This document shows, one piece after another, positions 9,026 to 15,128 of a stretch of DNA of 15,128 nucleotides. The notes below the pieces were generated by a model that did not search any database, had not been told where the DNA came from, and was given only the letters and a program-made list of their open reading frames with translations. The translations under genes and the position numbers were made by a program. The first letter of the stretch is position 1; the number at the start of each line of letters is the position of its first letter. This DNA comes from CAZVRZ01 sp964629965 (GTDB lineage Bacteria > Chloroflexota > Anaerolineae > Anaerolineales > UBA4823). The stretch covers positions 1 to 15,128 of the forward strand of contig CAZVRZ010000129.1 of assembly GCA_964629965.1 (NCBI GenBank), read 5' to 3'.

Positions 9026-10123
9026 ATGAACTTGACGCAACTCCAAATTACGAAACTCATTGATTACATCCCTTCTCACAAGCGTTATCTGTCCACCCCA
9101 GCGGGAACTGAAGACCGCCAGGATCGCCAGCAGCGCCTAGTCTTATATGCCGATTTGCTTTCCCCACAAGGCTTGAAGCAAATGACCGAGCTGGAGCTGG
9201 GCCAGGTGGTCAGCGCCCTGTGGGCCAACCAGATGTGGGGCAACAAGGGCTATTTGGTGGATAAGCTGGTACAGGAGAACGGCTTGCCCAAGCTGCAAAC
9301 GCAGTTAGAAGCTTTGCTGTGGGGCAAAGAGCCATTAGCCAAGCGCTACGATGCCTTCCGTAAGAACATGCGCGGCTTTGGCACCGCCATGCTGGCCGAG
9401 ATCCTGGCCTTTGTCCACCCGCAGCAGTGCGGGGTATGGAACGACAAGGCCCGCCAGGCACTCAAGGCGCTGGGCTTTACCCCTTCTATCCCCTTCCTGA
9501 ACAAATCGCAGTTGAGCGGCACGGAATACCAGGCATTTAACGATTGGGTGGCGGCCATCGTCGTCGAGTTGCAGCGGCACGGTCTAACCGACATGGATGC
9601 CCTCGACGCCAACTACTTCTTCTTCGAAGTCGCCAGAACAGCCAAAGATACCCCGGCCACTTCCGAGGTAATTGAGACAACGCTGCCAGTCAAGGTTGAG
9701 AAAGCCAACCACAGCGACCTGATCGAGCAGGTGCTAGCGGTCGGCCAGGCGTTGGGCTTCCAGACCGAGAAGGAAAAGCTGGTTGCTAAGGGCGCCAAGG
9801 TGGATGTGGTCTGGCAGGCCCGCATTGCCAACCTGGGCGTGGTGATGTACATTTTCGAAGTGCAAAGCCACGGCTCCATTGATTCGCTGATCCTGAACTT
9901 GCAGCGCGCCCAGGTCAACCAGAGCGTGCAGCGCCTGATCGTCGTTGCCAGCGCCGCCGACATCGCCCGCGTGCGCGGCGAGATCGCCACCCTGCCAGAG
10001 AATTTCCGCCGGGCGGTCAGCTATTGGGAGACCGGCGAAGTGATGCGCGCCGCCAGCCTGGTCAGCGAGCTAAATGGGATCATCAATAAGCTGGATTTGG
10101 TGAAGAGCGAGTTTGGGACGTAG
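9026..10123 (+). CDS. HhH-GPD-like plus PD-(D/E)xK-like protein, putative DNA nuclease
   Basis: This 365-residue protein appears to have two parts. Residues 115-150 (RGFGTAMLAEILAF then VWNDKARQALKALG) closely follow the helix-hairpin-helix and following Asp of HhH-GPD DNA glycosylases: G119 to D140 is 21 residues, and 20 in endonuclease III. The catalytic lysine seen in bifunctional glycosylases is not evident, so DNA binding alone is possible. Residues about 228-340 look like a restriction-nuclease fold: helix LIEQVLAVGQALGF, then D260 in KVDVVW, then E278-V-Q280 in YIFEVQSHGS. Here glutamine replaces the usual lysine, a substitution known in some PD-(D/E)xK nucleases. The start has AAGGGTGA at 9015-9022 six or so bases before ATG. 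The gene is GC-rich, in contrast to the AT-rich gene before it, and is followed within 30 bases by another nuclease-like gene. Function inferred as DNA restriction or repair. Confidence 0.6.
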   Translation: MNLTQLQITKLIDYIPSHKRYLSTPAGTEDRQDRQQRLVLYADLLSPQGLKQMTELELGQVVSALWANQMWGNKGYLVDKLVQENGLPKLQTQLEALLWGKEPLAKRYDAFRKNMRGFGTAMLAEILAFVHPQQCGVWNDKARQALKALGFTPSIPFLNKSQLSGTEYQAFNDWVAAIVVELQRHGLTDMDALDANYFFFEVARTAKDTPATSEVIETTLPVKVEKANHSDLIEQVLAVGQALGFQTEKEKLVAKGAKVDVVWQARIANLGVVMYIFEVQSHGSIDSLILNLQRAQVNQSVQRLIVVASAADIARVRGEIATLPENFRRAVSYWETGEVMRAASLVSELNGIINKLDLVKSEFGT

Positions 10124-10149
10124 TTGATCGGTTGCTGAAAGGCTGCAAA

Positions 10150-10986
10150 GTGTACCTAGCAGAACTGCACGGGAAATTATCCCAATACAACGAGAACAAG
10201 GAGGATATCCTGACATCCAATGTTTTCTCGTTCTTCAAATATGCCGACCGGGCCGTTTTCCTCCGCCTCTACCTGCGCTCGCTGGGTTTGGCGATCACCG
10301 TGGAAGACGCTCGCCAGGCTGAATTCTATTTTTGGCCCAGGTATGCGGATAACACAGAGCCCGATCTGGTGGTGTTGGCCGGTAAATATTACCTGCTTTT
10401 TGAAGCCAAGTACTTCTCCGGTTTTGGTGAGGAGAGCCTTACAACCAGGCACCAGCTTGTGCGAGAAATTGAAGGCGGCGAGCACGAAGCGCATAATCTG
10501 GACAAGGTATTTCAAGTTATTGCAATCACCGCCCACTATACTTACCAACCCAATATTCTCAATGGCATGCCTGATGTTTACAAAGATCGCATACGCTGGA
10601 CAAATTGGCAGCATGTTACCTGGCTATTGGAGAGCCAATTGGAGAAAACGCCAGAATTGACTCCTGAAACACGCTTATTTGCCACTGACCTGTACCAGTT
10701 GTTGCTTCGTAAGAAATTGAGGAGCTTTATGGGCGCCGTCGCTCTTAAAGCCACCAAGCCGGTCCACCATTCTCCCAATACCTTGTTCTTTCAAGCTTGC
10801 ACGGCGCGCTATCGTGGGGACTTTATCGGGTTTGAGAGTGCACTGGCAGGTCAGAAGCATATTACACAACTCCCAAAGCGGTTATTTTTCGTACAGAAAC
10901 ACTTTTTCTCCCGCCTGCCAGAATCTATCTGGTTGAGACAACCACCTCAAACATCAATATTTTTCAGGAGTGAGCAACATGAGTAA
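10150..10986 (+). CDS. PD-(D/E)xK nuclease-superfamily protein
   Basis: This protein of about 278 residues carries a canonical PD-(D/E)xK site. Counting from the GTG start, it has E70-P71-D72 (NTEPDLVVL) followed by E85-A-K87 (LLFEAKYFSGF), with an upstream acidic helix ENKEDILTSNVFS (15-27) that often supplies a further catalytic acid in such folds. The later part is helical and contains no second domain I know. The reading frame is open from a TTG at 10132, but GTG at 10150 is preceded by AAAGG with correct spacing and begins the conserved-looking VYLAELHGKLS, so I prefer it; the choice is not certain. It lies 26 bases after the previous gene and its TAA overlaps the next ATG by 8 bases, so it should be co-translated with that gene. 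Likely a DNA-cleaving effector. Confidence 0.72.
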   Translation: MYLAELHGKLSQYNENKEDILTSNVFSFFKYADRAVFLRLYLRSLGLAITVEDARQAEFYFWPRYADNTEPDLVVLAGKYYLLFEAKYFSGFGEESLTTRHQLVREIEGGEHEAHNLDKVFQVIAITAHYTYQPNILNGMPDVYKDRIRWTNWQHVTWLLESQLEKTPELTPETRLFATDLYQLLLRKKLRSFMGAVALKATKPVHHSPNTLFFQACTARYRGDFIGFESALAGQKHITQLPKRLFFVQKHFFSRLPESIWLRQPPQTSIFFRSEQHE

Positions 10987-11587
10987 ACATGAAATTGTCG
11001 AACAAACCAGGCTGGCATTCGATTTTATCCAGAAGCTATATCTCGAGGTTTCCTACCTGGTGAAAGAGATGGAAGGTCTGCTTGGAGGCGAGGAAGAACA
11101 CTTCGTCATCGGCCGACCATCTGGGTATGGCATTACCACACGCAGCTCGACCGGCCTGGAGGCAAATAACGTATTGTTGTGGGCACCTCGCAATCTAGCA
11201 GTTTTCTTTGTGCCTGAACAAAACACACGTCTGACAAGTGGGCAGACGAACACGCCTGTTGCCAAGGATACTTGCGTGATCTACTTGCGCATTATTCTCG
11301 AAAACAAAGAAATTGAAGAGCCGGTTTTGGTAGCAGGAATATTACACAGTTTTGAGAAGAAGACTTCCAAGAAATGGCCTGAGAAAGTTGAACAATTGAT
11401 GGCATCCATCGAATACCACGATGCGCAAGTTTTCCGATCTCTGGATCAGATTGATTATGAGGATGCGAATGTCGCCTTCAAAGGCAAGCTCATCCAGGTG
11501 AATTTATTTGACCTGAATACCAGTCAGGAATTGGCCACTCAGGTTGTAGCGCCAGTATTGGCCGTGTTCAGAGAACAGGTCGCATAG
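10979..11587 (+). CDS. Unknown protein, partner of the PD-(D/E)xK gene
   Basis: This 202-residue protein is not recognised. The ATG at 10979 is chosen because AGGAG at 10966-10970 is 8 bases upstream; a GTG at 10970 lies inside that site. The N-terminus (residues 1-35) is helical and amphipathic. The middle is beta-rich with a GYGITTRSS segment and the hydrophobic strands LLWAPRNLAVFFVP and TCVIYLRIILEN. The C-terminus returns to helix. No signal peptide, membrane helix, metal site or nucleotide-binding motif is visible. It overlaps the stop of the nuclease gene, so it is very probably a functional partner: a specificity factor, an inhibitor or a structural subunit. After its stop at 11585-11587 there is a 27-base spacer before the HsdR fragment. 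Confidence 0.75.
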   Translation: MSKHEIVEQTRLAFDFIQKLYLEVSYLVKEMEGLLGGEEEHFVIGRPSGYGITTRSSTGLEANNVLLWAPRNLAVFFVPEQNTRLTSGQTNTPVAKDTCVIYLRIILENKEIEEPVLVAGILHSFEKKTSKKWPEKVEQLMASIEYHDAQVFRSLDQIDYEDANVAFKGKLIQVNLFDLNTSQELATQVVAPVLAVFREQVA

Positions 11588-11614
11588 TATCCGATTAACT
11601 TAAGTTGCAGTAGA

Positions 11615-12133
11615 TTGTTACTTCCTGGAGAGCACCATGAATATCACATCAATGCCCAGGATCCGCGTAAAAAGGCGCGCGAGCTGGAACTGAAAATCGC
11701 CGCCCGCCTGCGGGGTCACATGGACAACCCGCGCTACCGCAAGCTCTCTGAGCGCCTGGAAAAGCTCAAAGAGCAGCACGAGGCCGGGCAACTGCGCAGC
11801 ATTGCCTTCCTCAAGGCCCTGCTTGACCTGGCGCGTGACCTGGTCAACGCCGAGAAGGAAGTTCCTGCCGCCGAAGATGAAGACCGCGGCAAAGCCGCCC
11901 TGACCGAACTCTTTCAGCAGACCCGCACCGCCGAAACCCCGGTAGTGGTCGAGCGCATCGTGGACGACATTGACGATATTGTGCGTAAAATCCGCTTCGA
12001 AGGCTGGCAGGCCACGGAGGGCGGCAAGCGCGAAGTGCGCAAGACCCTGCGCCGCACCCTGGCCAAGTACAAGTTGCACAAGGATGAGGAGTTGTTCGAG
12101 AAGGCGTACGGGTATATGAGGAAGTATTATTAG
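11615..12133 (+). pseudogene. C-terminal fragment of a second type I HsdR
   Basis: The frame encodes 172 residues. From about 11655 (AQDPRKKARELELKIAARL) to the end it reads like the last 160 residues of a type I R subunit: LSERLEKLKEQHEAGQ, FLKALLDLARDLV, then VERIVDDIDDIVRK, GWQATEGGKREVRKTLRRTL and a final YGYMRKYY. The nuclease and helicase domains are absent, so it cannot restrict DNA alone. It differs from the C-terminus of the HsdR at 1885-5066, so it is not a local duplication. The only start in frame is a TTG at 11615 without a good ribosome site. A well-placed GGAG (11627-11630) precedes an ATG at 11637 that is out of frame and stops after 18 codons (11693), which suggests a junction or frameshift. 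GC-rich. Most likely a relic of a deleted restriction operon; a short translated helical protein is a less likely alternative. Confidence 0.8.
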
Positions 12134-12141
12134 GAGTTGAG

Positions 12142-12219
12142 ATGGCCAAAGAAGCGCGCCAGGGCATCACACTCAAGAATTTCGGCGGCTTCTATGTGCG
12201 CACGGAGCGCGAAAGCTAG
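12142..12219 (+). CDS. 25-residue ORF after the HsdR fragment, probable remnant
   Basis: An ATG at 12142 with TAGGAG five bases upstream opens a 25-codon frame beginning MAKEARQGITLK and ending at TAG 12217-12219. The Shine-Dalgarno overlaps the stop of the HsdR fragment, as expected for the next gene of an operon. It is GC-rich like the fragment. I do not recognise the protein; it is probably the truncated start of a former downstream gene rather than a functional peptide. Between 12220 and 12338 nothing else is coding. Confidence 0.35.
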   Translation: MAKEARQGITLKNFGGFYVRTERES

Positions 12220-12270
12220 GTATTCAAATCCAATCCTTGCCAGAATATAGCGGCGCATTTTATGCGTGCC

Positions 12271-12297
12271 TTGTTCGGCTGGTCTTCAACGTATAAA
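12271..12297 (+). promoter_or_regulatory. Possible sigma70-type promoter for the 12339 gene
   Basis: TTGTTC at 12271-12276 and TATAAA at 12292-12297 resemble -35 and -10 boxes. The spacing of 15 bases is shorter than the optimum of 17, so the call is weak. It lies 42 bases before the next ATG and follows truncated genes, where a new transcription start would be needed. Confidence 0.3.
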
Positions 12298-12338
12298 GGA
12301 AAGCTTTAGTTACCCCAATCAGCTTGTGAGGAGATGAT

Positions 12339-13859
12339 ATGTCTGAGCCTGAGAAACTATGGGGTTTAAAATTTAACCCAAGCACGAGTTACGAACGCTT
12401 GAAACGAGGTCAAAAGCCCCAAGGCAGCCCTGAGTGGTTCAATCCGTATCAGGACAGCCTTTGGCAAGAACAGGGGCTCATTGTGTGGAATAGCACAGAG
12501 AAAAGGATGGAGCGTTTATCTGGGCAGGCAGCGCTGGCGTTATTGGGCAAATTGGTATCCCAAGATAACTGGAAGGTCGAGGGGATTTCAATTACCAAAC
12601 AGGCGGATAAAACACATACGCAGGTGCCGCCCCGGGGGCGCCATAAAAAAACAGAGCCAGAAACAACCAGTGAGATCGACCAATCCAAAAAAGAAGAAGT
12701 GGTGGATGAGGAAAGGGTTCACTTACCGCCAGAGGCAGGCCCAGAACTGATTGAGTTTCTGCAAAGGAACGAACAGCGCCTCAAAGAAATGGCCGAACAA
12801 GAAAAGAAGCGTGCCAGTGAAGCCCTGAGGCAAGTTTATGACATACTGATCAAGTCTTCTCGCCAAAGCGAAAAAGCTAAATTTGATTTCAAGGCCAGGC
12901 CTTTTACGTGGGAATGCCAGAGTGAGAACCACTGGGTTTGTCACCACCAACAGGTTGAAGGCCATGTTTTTTTGGAGAAGCACCTCTGGTACTGGTCCAG
13001 CCGAGTGCAATATCCAGGCGGTGTGGGAAAATACAATCAATTTGTAGAACTACAACAGGCAGTGGATTGGGTTGAGAAAGAAATAGTTGACATGGCAAGT
13101 CAACCGCCGCCGCCGGAGCCTGAGCCATATTGTTTGCCTGCTGAGCAAAGGGAGGCTGCGCGTGTCAGGCTGAAACAGCAGCTCATCGGCGGCCCCTTCT
13201 GGATCGAACCAGCCGCATTGGAACCAGAGCGGATTACTTACCGAGTCATTGTTGAAGCGTATGCTGCACCAATTGACTATAAAACAATGGTATTATCTTG
13301 CGGCGACACCCTTCAGTACGATGAGCGTTATCTTTCCCCGGCCAAGCTGGCTGCTATACTCAGCCTGGACTTAGATCGTTTTGAGATTAAGCAGCCCGTT
13401 GACATAGAGTTTGGATGGTACCTGTTTAAATCGATCACGACTTACTACCAGGAGTCCGCTGCCTCAGAACAGGCCCAGAAAACCTGGGACCAGAGCGCCA
13501 TCTTCCGCCAGTTCAAAGATAAGAAAATCAGCCGCGCACGGTATGGCTATCAAGAAGTCGAGACTGGCTTCACTGTATTTCTTGGGGCATGTGAGGATTC
13601 CGCAAAGCCATGGGGAAAAATGGATACCCGGCAAAAGTATCTGGAAAATCGGGCTTTACGCGAATCGATCTGTTATTCCCTGGATGTGAACGGCTTTCGC
13701 GACTATCTAGGCCTGACTGCCCGAGCAAGCAGTGATGAAGACACCCTGAGATCCCTGCACGAAAATAGGGCGCAGTCAAAATACCTTCCAGCAGAAGTCC
13801 GGCAAGAGAGCCGCATCTGGCTTGCCCAGCATGAGCCAATTGAGCAGCATAAAAGATAA
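12339..13859 (+). CDS. Unknown 506-residue protein
   Basis: I do not recognise this protein. The ATG at 12339 has a strong GAGGAG five to six bases upstream, so the start is secure. Residues 1-85 form a compact N-terminal region with many tryptophans. Residues 88-130 are charged, low-complexity and probably a linker. Residues 135-180 are strongly helical and lysine/glutamate-rich, likely a coiled coil. Residues 182-250 contain several tryptophans and an SENHWVCHHQ stretch whose Cys/His spacing is too loose to call a zinc site. A proline-rich hinge (PPPPEPEPE, 256-263) leads to a C-terminal domain of about 240 residues. No nuclease, ATPase or membrane motif is visible, so it is cytoplasmic and perhaps a scaffold or adaptor. 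It stands alone, 119 bases after the restriction remnants, and seems to carry its own promoter. GC content is intermediate. Confidence 0.8.
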   Translation: MSEPEKLWGLKFNPSTSYERLKRGQKPQGSPEWFNPYQDSLWQEQGLIVWNSTEKRMERLSGQAALALLGKLVSQDNWKVEGISITKQADKTHTQVPPRGRHKKTEPETTSEIDQSKKEEVVDEERVHLPPEAGPELIEFLQRNEQRLKEMAEQEKKRASEALRQVYDILIKSSRQSEKAKFDFKARPFTWECQSENHWVCHHQQVEGHVFLEKHLWYWSSRVQYPGGVGKYNQFVELQQAVDWVEKEIVDMASQPPPPEPEPYCLPAEQREAARVRLKQQLIGGPFWIEPAALEPERITYRVIVEAYAAPIDYKTMVLSCGDTLQYDERYLSPAKLAAILSLDLDRFEIKQPVDIEFGWYLFKSITTYYQESAASEQAQKTWDQSAIFRQFKDKKISRARYGYQEVETGFTVFLGACEDSAKPWGKMDTRQKYLENRALRESICYSLDVNGFRDYLGLTARASSDEDTLRSLHENRAQSKYLPAEVRQESRIWLAQHEPIEQHKR

Positions 13860-14027
13860 AACCATTGGCCGTCTCGCCCCTGGCGACTAGGAGAAATCCT
13901 GGAGCGGATTTTGTGAGCGGCAGTTAAAGCATATTTGTCGGTATACTTGTGTAAAATGACAGATCAATTATTCAAACGCCTGGAAATCGTGATGGGCATG
14001 TATCGAAAGCCAATCCCACCGCAGTTT

Positions 14028-14065
14028 TAGCGCACCTTCGAAGGATCGCCGTTTGAGGTGCGCTA
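14028..14065. repeat. 10-bp perfect inverted repeat (stem-loop)
   Basis: TAGCGCACCT (14028-14037) and AGGTGCGCTA (14056-14065) are perfect reverse complements separated by 18 bases. The amber codon that splits the surrounding reading frame is the first three bases of the left arm. No T-run follows, so it is not an intrinsic terminator. It could be a protein-binding palindrome or part of a structured RNA. Confidence 0.6.
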
Positions 14066-14178
14066 TTCGTATGTAGAAAAAGTGGACTGGGAGTCGTGCG
14101 CGCTGGTGCTCTCGGCAGAAGAGAAGAATTCTCGGAGAAGGCTGGGGATAGAAAAATGTAGAAGGCTCAAAAACAAAT

Positions 14179-14199
14179 CACAATCGCGGCACGGTTGTG
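14179..14199 (+). repeat. 8-bp stem-loop upstream of terminator
   Basis: CACAATCG (14179-14186) pairs with CGGTTGTG (14192-14199) over eight base pairs with one G-U wobble, closing a five-base loop CGGCA. An alternative outer pairing ATCACA (14177-14182) with TGTGAT (14204-14209) is also possible. It lies 18 bases before the terminator hairpin and is probably transcribed with it. Confidence 0.5.
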
Positions 14200-14217
14200 C
14201 TCCTGTGATGAGTGGAG

Positions 14218-14241
14218 AACGAGCATCCAGTGCTCGTTTTT
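14218..14241 (+). terminator. Rho-independent terminator
   Basis: AACGAGCA (14218-14225), loop TCCAG, TGCTCGTT (14231-14238) form a perfect 8-bp stem whose end runs into five T (14237-14241), followed after GC by another four T. This is a textbook intrinsic terminator on the plus strand and would end transcripts from the 12339 gene and the region after it. Confidence 0.82.
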
Positions 14242-14256
14242 GCTTTTGATAGGAAT

Positions 14257-14301
14257 ATTAAGGACACCTGTCCTTAATGATTAAGGACACTTGTCCCTTG
14301 T
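14257..14301. repeat. Tandem nested palindromes (REP-like)
   Basis: The ten-base arm ATTAAGGACA and its complement TGTCCTTAAT alternate: 14257-14266, complement at 14269-14278, direct again at 14280-14289, then a degenerate complement TGTCCCTT at 14292-14299. Gaps are only 2, 1 and 2 bases, so any neighbouring pair can form a hairpin. This is the layout of REP/BIME-type extragenic elements, some of which are mobilised by Y1 (IS200-like) transposases; no such transposase is in the window. Confidence 0.65.
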
Positions 14302-14460
14302 TTTTCATCCAACCAGTTTATATTATTGAAGTGAATGATGGAGTTCTTATCATGTTAATCTGCATGTTTTTGATTCCATCCGTACTTTTTCTAATAAAAG
14401 ACGGGACAATTGTCCCTTGATTTTTGTCTGTCCATTCTATATTATGAAATGGATATAGGA
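14283..14460. repeat. Two degenerate direct copies of a palindrome-headed repeat
   Basis: Two copies of about 58 bases, at 14283-14341 and 14402-14460, share TTGTCCCTTG (14291-14300 and 14410-14419), a T-rich stretch, a TATATTAT-like core and an AATGGAT/AATGATG tail, offset by 119 bases. The second copy is headed by the perfect 14-base palindrome GGGACAATTGTCCC (14403-14416). They fill most of the gene-free stretch 14250-14561, which otherwise holds only a 23-codon ORF at 14460-14531 that I do not credit. Confidence 0.6.
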
Positions 14461-14561
14461 TGCAAATTCTACAACGGAACCTATCTGGTGGCGACCGCCT
14501 CGGCAAATCGATCGTGGCAGTACCTCAGTAGAAATCAATACGTGGGATCGGAGATCATTCA

Positions 14562-14783
14562 ATGACACAAGCCGAGAGCGAAATCGTCCAGGCTTTCAAG
14601 CGTGAGCTTGCAAAGGCCTTGTATCGCATCACCGGGCGCGATGCCAACCTTTCAGCCTCCGGGTTGCCGGTTGAAATACCTGATATTCCGGCAGAGCCGC
14701 CGAATGAAATCACGATAGATCGGCTGAGGCGATCCCAAAAGAACATAGGCCAGGGCACGGAGAGCTATGCAAGAACTGCCTGA
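14562..14783 (+). CDS. Small unknown ORF (73 residues)
   Basis: The frame starts with ATG at 14562, eight bases after GGAG (14550-14553), and encodes MTQAESEIVQAFKRELAKAL and onward. The first 25 residues look like one amphipathic helix; the middle is proline-rich (PVEIPDIPAEPP) and the end is basic and polar. I recognise no family. The ribosome site and ordinary amino-acid composition favour a real gene over chance, but its small size and the repeats upstream leave doubt. It lies convergent to the antitoxin gene, 58 bases from its end. Confidence 0.45.
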   Translation: MTQAESEIVQAFKRELAKALYRITGRDANLSASGLPVEIPDIPAEPPNEITIDRLRRSQKNIGQGTESYARTA

Positions 14784-14841
14784 GAAAACTGGCTGCTGTC
14801 CAACTCTCCTGCAGGATTAACGCAGTTTGTATCCCCCCAGA

Positions 14842-15128
14842 TCAGGCTACGGCAACCAGGCTTTGAACCTGCTGCTTCGGCTTATTGCGTGCCAGATCAT
14901 ATACCACCTGCAGATTCATCCAAAATTCCGGCGTGGTACCAAAGGCCTGTGCCAGCAGCCAGGCTGTGTCGGGGGTCACGCCGCGCTTGCCGCGCACGAT
15001 CTCGTTGACGCGCTGCACAGGAATGCCAAGGTGCTTGGCCAGGGCAACCTGAGAGATGCCCATCGGGATCAAAAACTCTTCCAGCAATACTTCACCCGGA
15101 TGGGTGGGGATGCGATTTTCAGGCAGTA
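14842..15128 (-). CDS. higA: HigA-family antitoxin, start outside the window
   Basis: The minus-strand frame runs from the window edge to TGA at 14842-14844 and shows 94 residues. It opens with LPENRIPTHPGEVLLEEFL, the conserved N-terminus of HigA/VapI antitoxins, so the TTG at 15087 is not the real start, which must lie just beyond 15128. The helix-turn-helix follows (ISQVALAKHLGIPVQRVNEI), then the family-typical VRGKRGVTPDTAWLLAQAFG and TPEFWMNLQ. HigA proteins bind their own promoter and neutralise the HigB mRNA interferase, which is normally encoded directly upstream, here outside the window. Only a few residues appear to be missing. The C-terminal tail NKPKQQVQSLVAVA is unremarkable. 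Confidence 0.9.
   Translation of the reverse strand, partial: LPENRIPTHPGEVLLEEFLIPMGISQVALAKHLGIPVQRVNEIVRGKRGVTPDTAWLLAQAFGTTPEFWMNLQVVYDLARNKPKQQVQSLVAVA

Larger units (their letters stand above)
13956..14249 (+). pseudogene. Amber-split reading frame, unknown protein remnant
   Basis: An ATG at 13956 opens MTDQLFKRLEIVMGMYRK and stops at TAG 14028-14030 after 24 residues. The same frame continues without a shift as RTFEGSPFEVRYSYVEKVDW and stays open to TGA 14247-14249. The text on both sides of the TAG reads like protein, so a point mutation in a former gene is likely. The last 25 residues run through the terminator hairpin and are not protein-like, so the original gene probably ended earlier or was truncated. 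A good TATACT (13942-13947) lies just before the ATG, but it has no matching -35 box. No Shine-Dalgarno is clear. I do not recognise the family. The alternative, a structured RNA, is described with the stem-loops below. Confidence 0.45.

Noticed and set aside
12645..12651. Run of seven A inside the 12339 gene as a slippage site
   Set aside because: The main frame continues intact for more than 400 residues after it, and no alternative product or downstream stimulatory structure is evident.
13871..13890. Possible hairpin after the 12339 gene as a terminator
   Set aside because: Only about five pairs (TCGCC/GGCGA) with a three-base loop and no T-run; the clear terminator is at 14218-14241.
14460..14531. 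23-codon ORF between the repeats and the 14562 gene
   Set aside because: Short, without a convincing ribosome site, begins inside the repeat copy, and shows no recognisable sequence.
1..15128. CRISPR array, tRNA or rRNA genes
   Set aside because: No regularly spaced repeats of CRISPR type and no tRNA cloverleaf or rRNA-like stretches were seen on either strand.

Overview
This window looks like a bacterial defence/mobile-element island taken from a draft or metagenome assembly; it contains one scaffold gap of 10 N at 2704-2713. The host cannot be named from the sequence. All genes use bacterial-type Shine-Dalgarno sites, short stop/start overlaps and ATG/GTG starts. Base composition is mosaic: the HsdR gene, the 9026-10123 gene and the HsdR fragment at 11615-12133 are visibly GC-rich, while 203-1888 and 5097-8972 are AT-rich. 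This fits stepwise assembly of modules from different sources.

Layout. (1) 1-202 is non-coding and holds a small direct/inverted repeat cluster. (2) 203-5066 is a two-gene unit: an unknown protein with a HEPN-type RNxxxH motif, joined by an ATGA overlap to a type I restriction HsdR subunit that is interrupted by the N gap. The two gap edges share a 12-base word; merging on it restores one frame of about 1046 residues. (3) 5097-5525 is a GNAT acetyltransferase. (4) 5582-8972 is a second two-gene unit: a fusion of a nuclease-like N-terminus, an N6-adenine methyltransferase and one target-recognition domain, overlapping by 8 bases a second RNxxxH protein. (5) 9026-11587 is a run of three genes: a protein with an HhH-GPD-like motif plus a PD-(D/E)xK-like domain, a canonical PD-(D/E)xK protein, and an overlapping partner of unknown function. 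(6) 11615-12219 is wreckage: the C-terminal part of a different HsdR plus a 25-codon ORF. (7) 12339-13859 is a large unknown protein. (8) 13956-14561 is a decayed or non-coding stretch with an amber-split reading frame, three strong stem-loops (the last an intrinsic terminator) and tandem REP-like palindromes. (9) The right edge holds a 73-residue unknown ORF and, on the minus strand, a HigA-type antitoxin whose start lies outside the window.

How it may work together. The clear theme is restriction and abortive-infection-like defence: two HEPN candidates each translationally coupled to a restriction/modification protein, and several nuclease-like folds. No HsdM or HsdS partner for the HsdR is visible as separate genes, so it depends on genes upstream of the window, on the 5582-7891 fusion, or is an orphan. 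The best candidates for undescribed systems are the methyltransferase-TRD/HEPN pair (5582-8972) and the nuclease/partner pair (10150-11587), possibly with the 9026 gene. These functional links are inferences from motifs and gene order.
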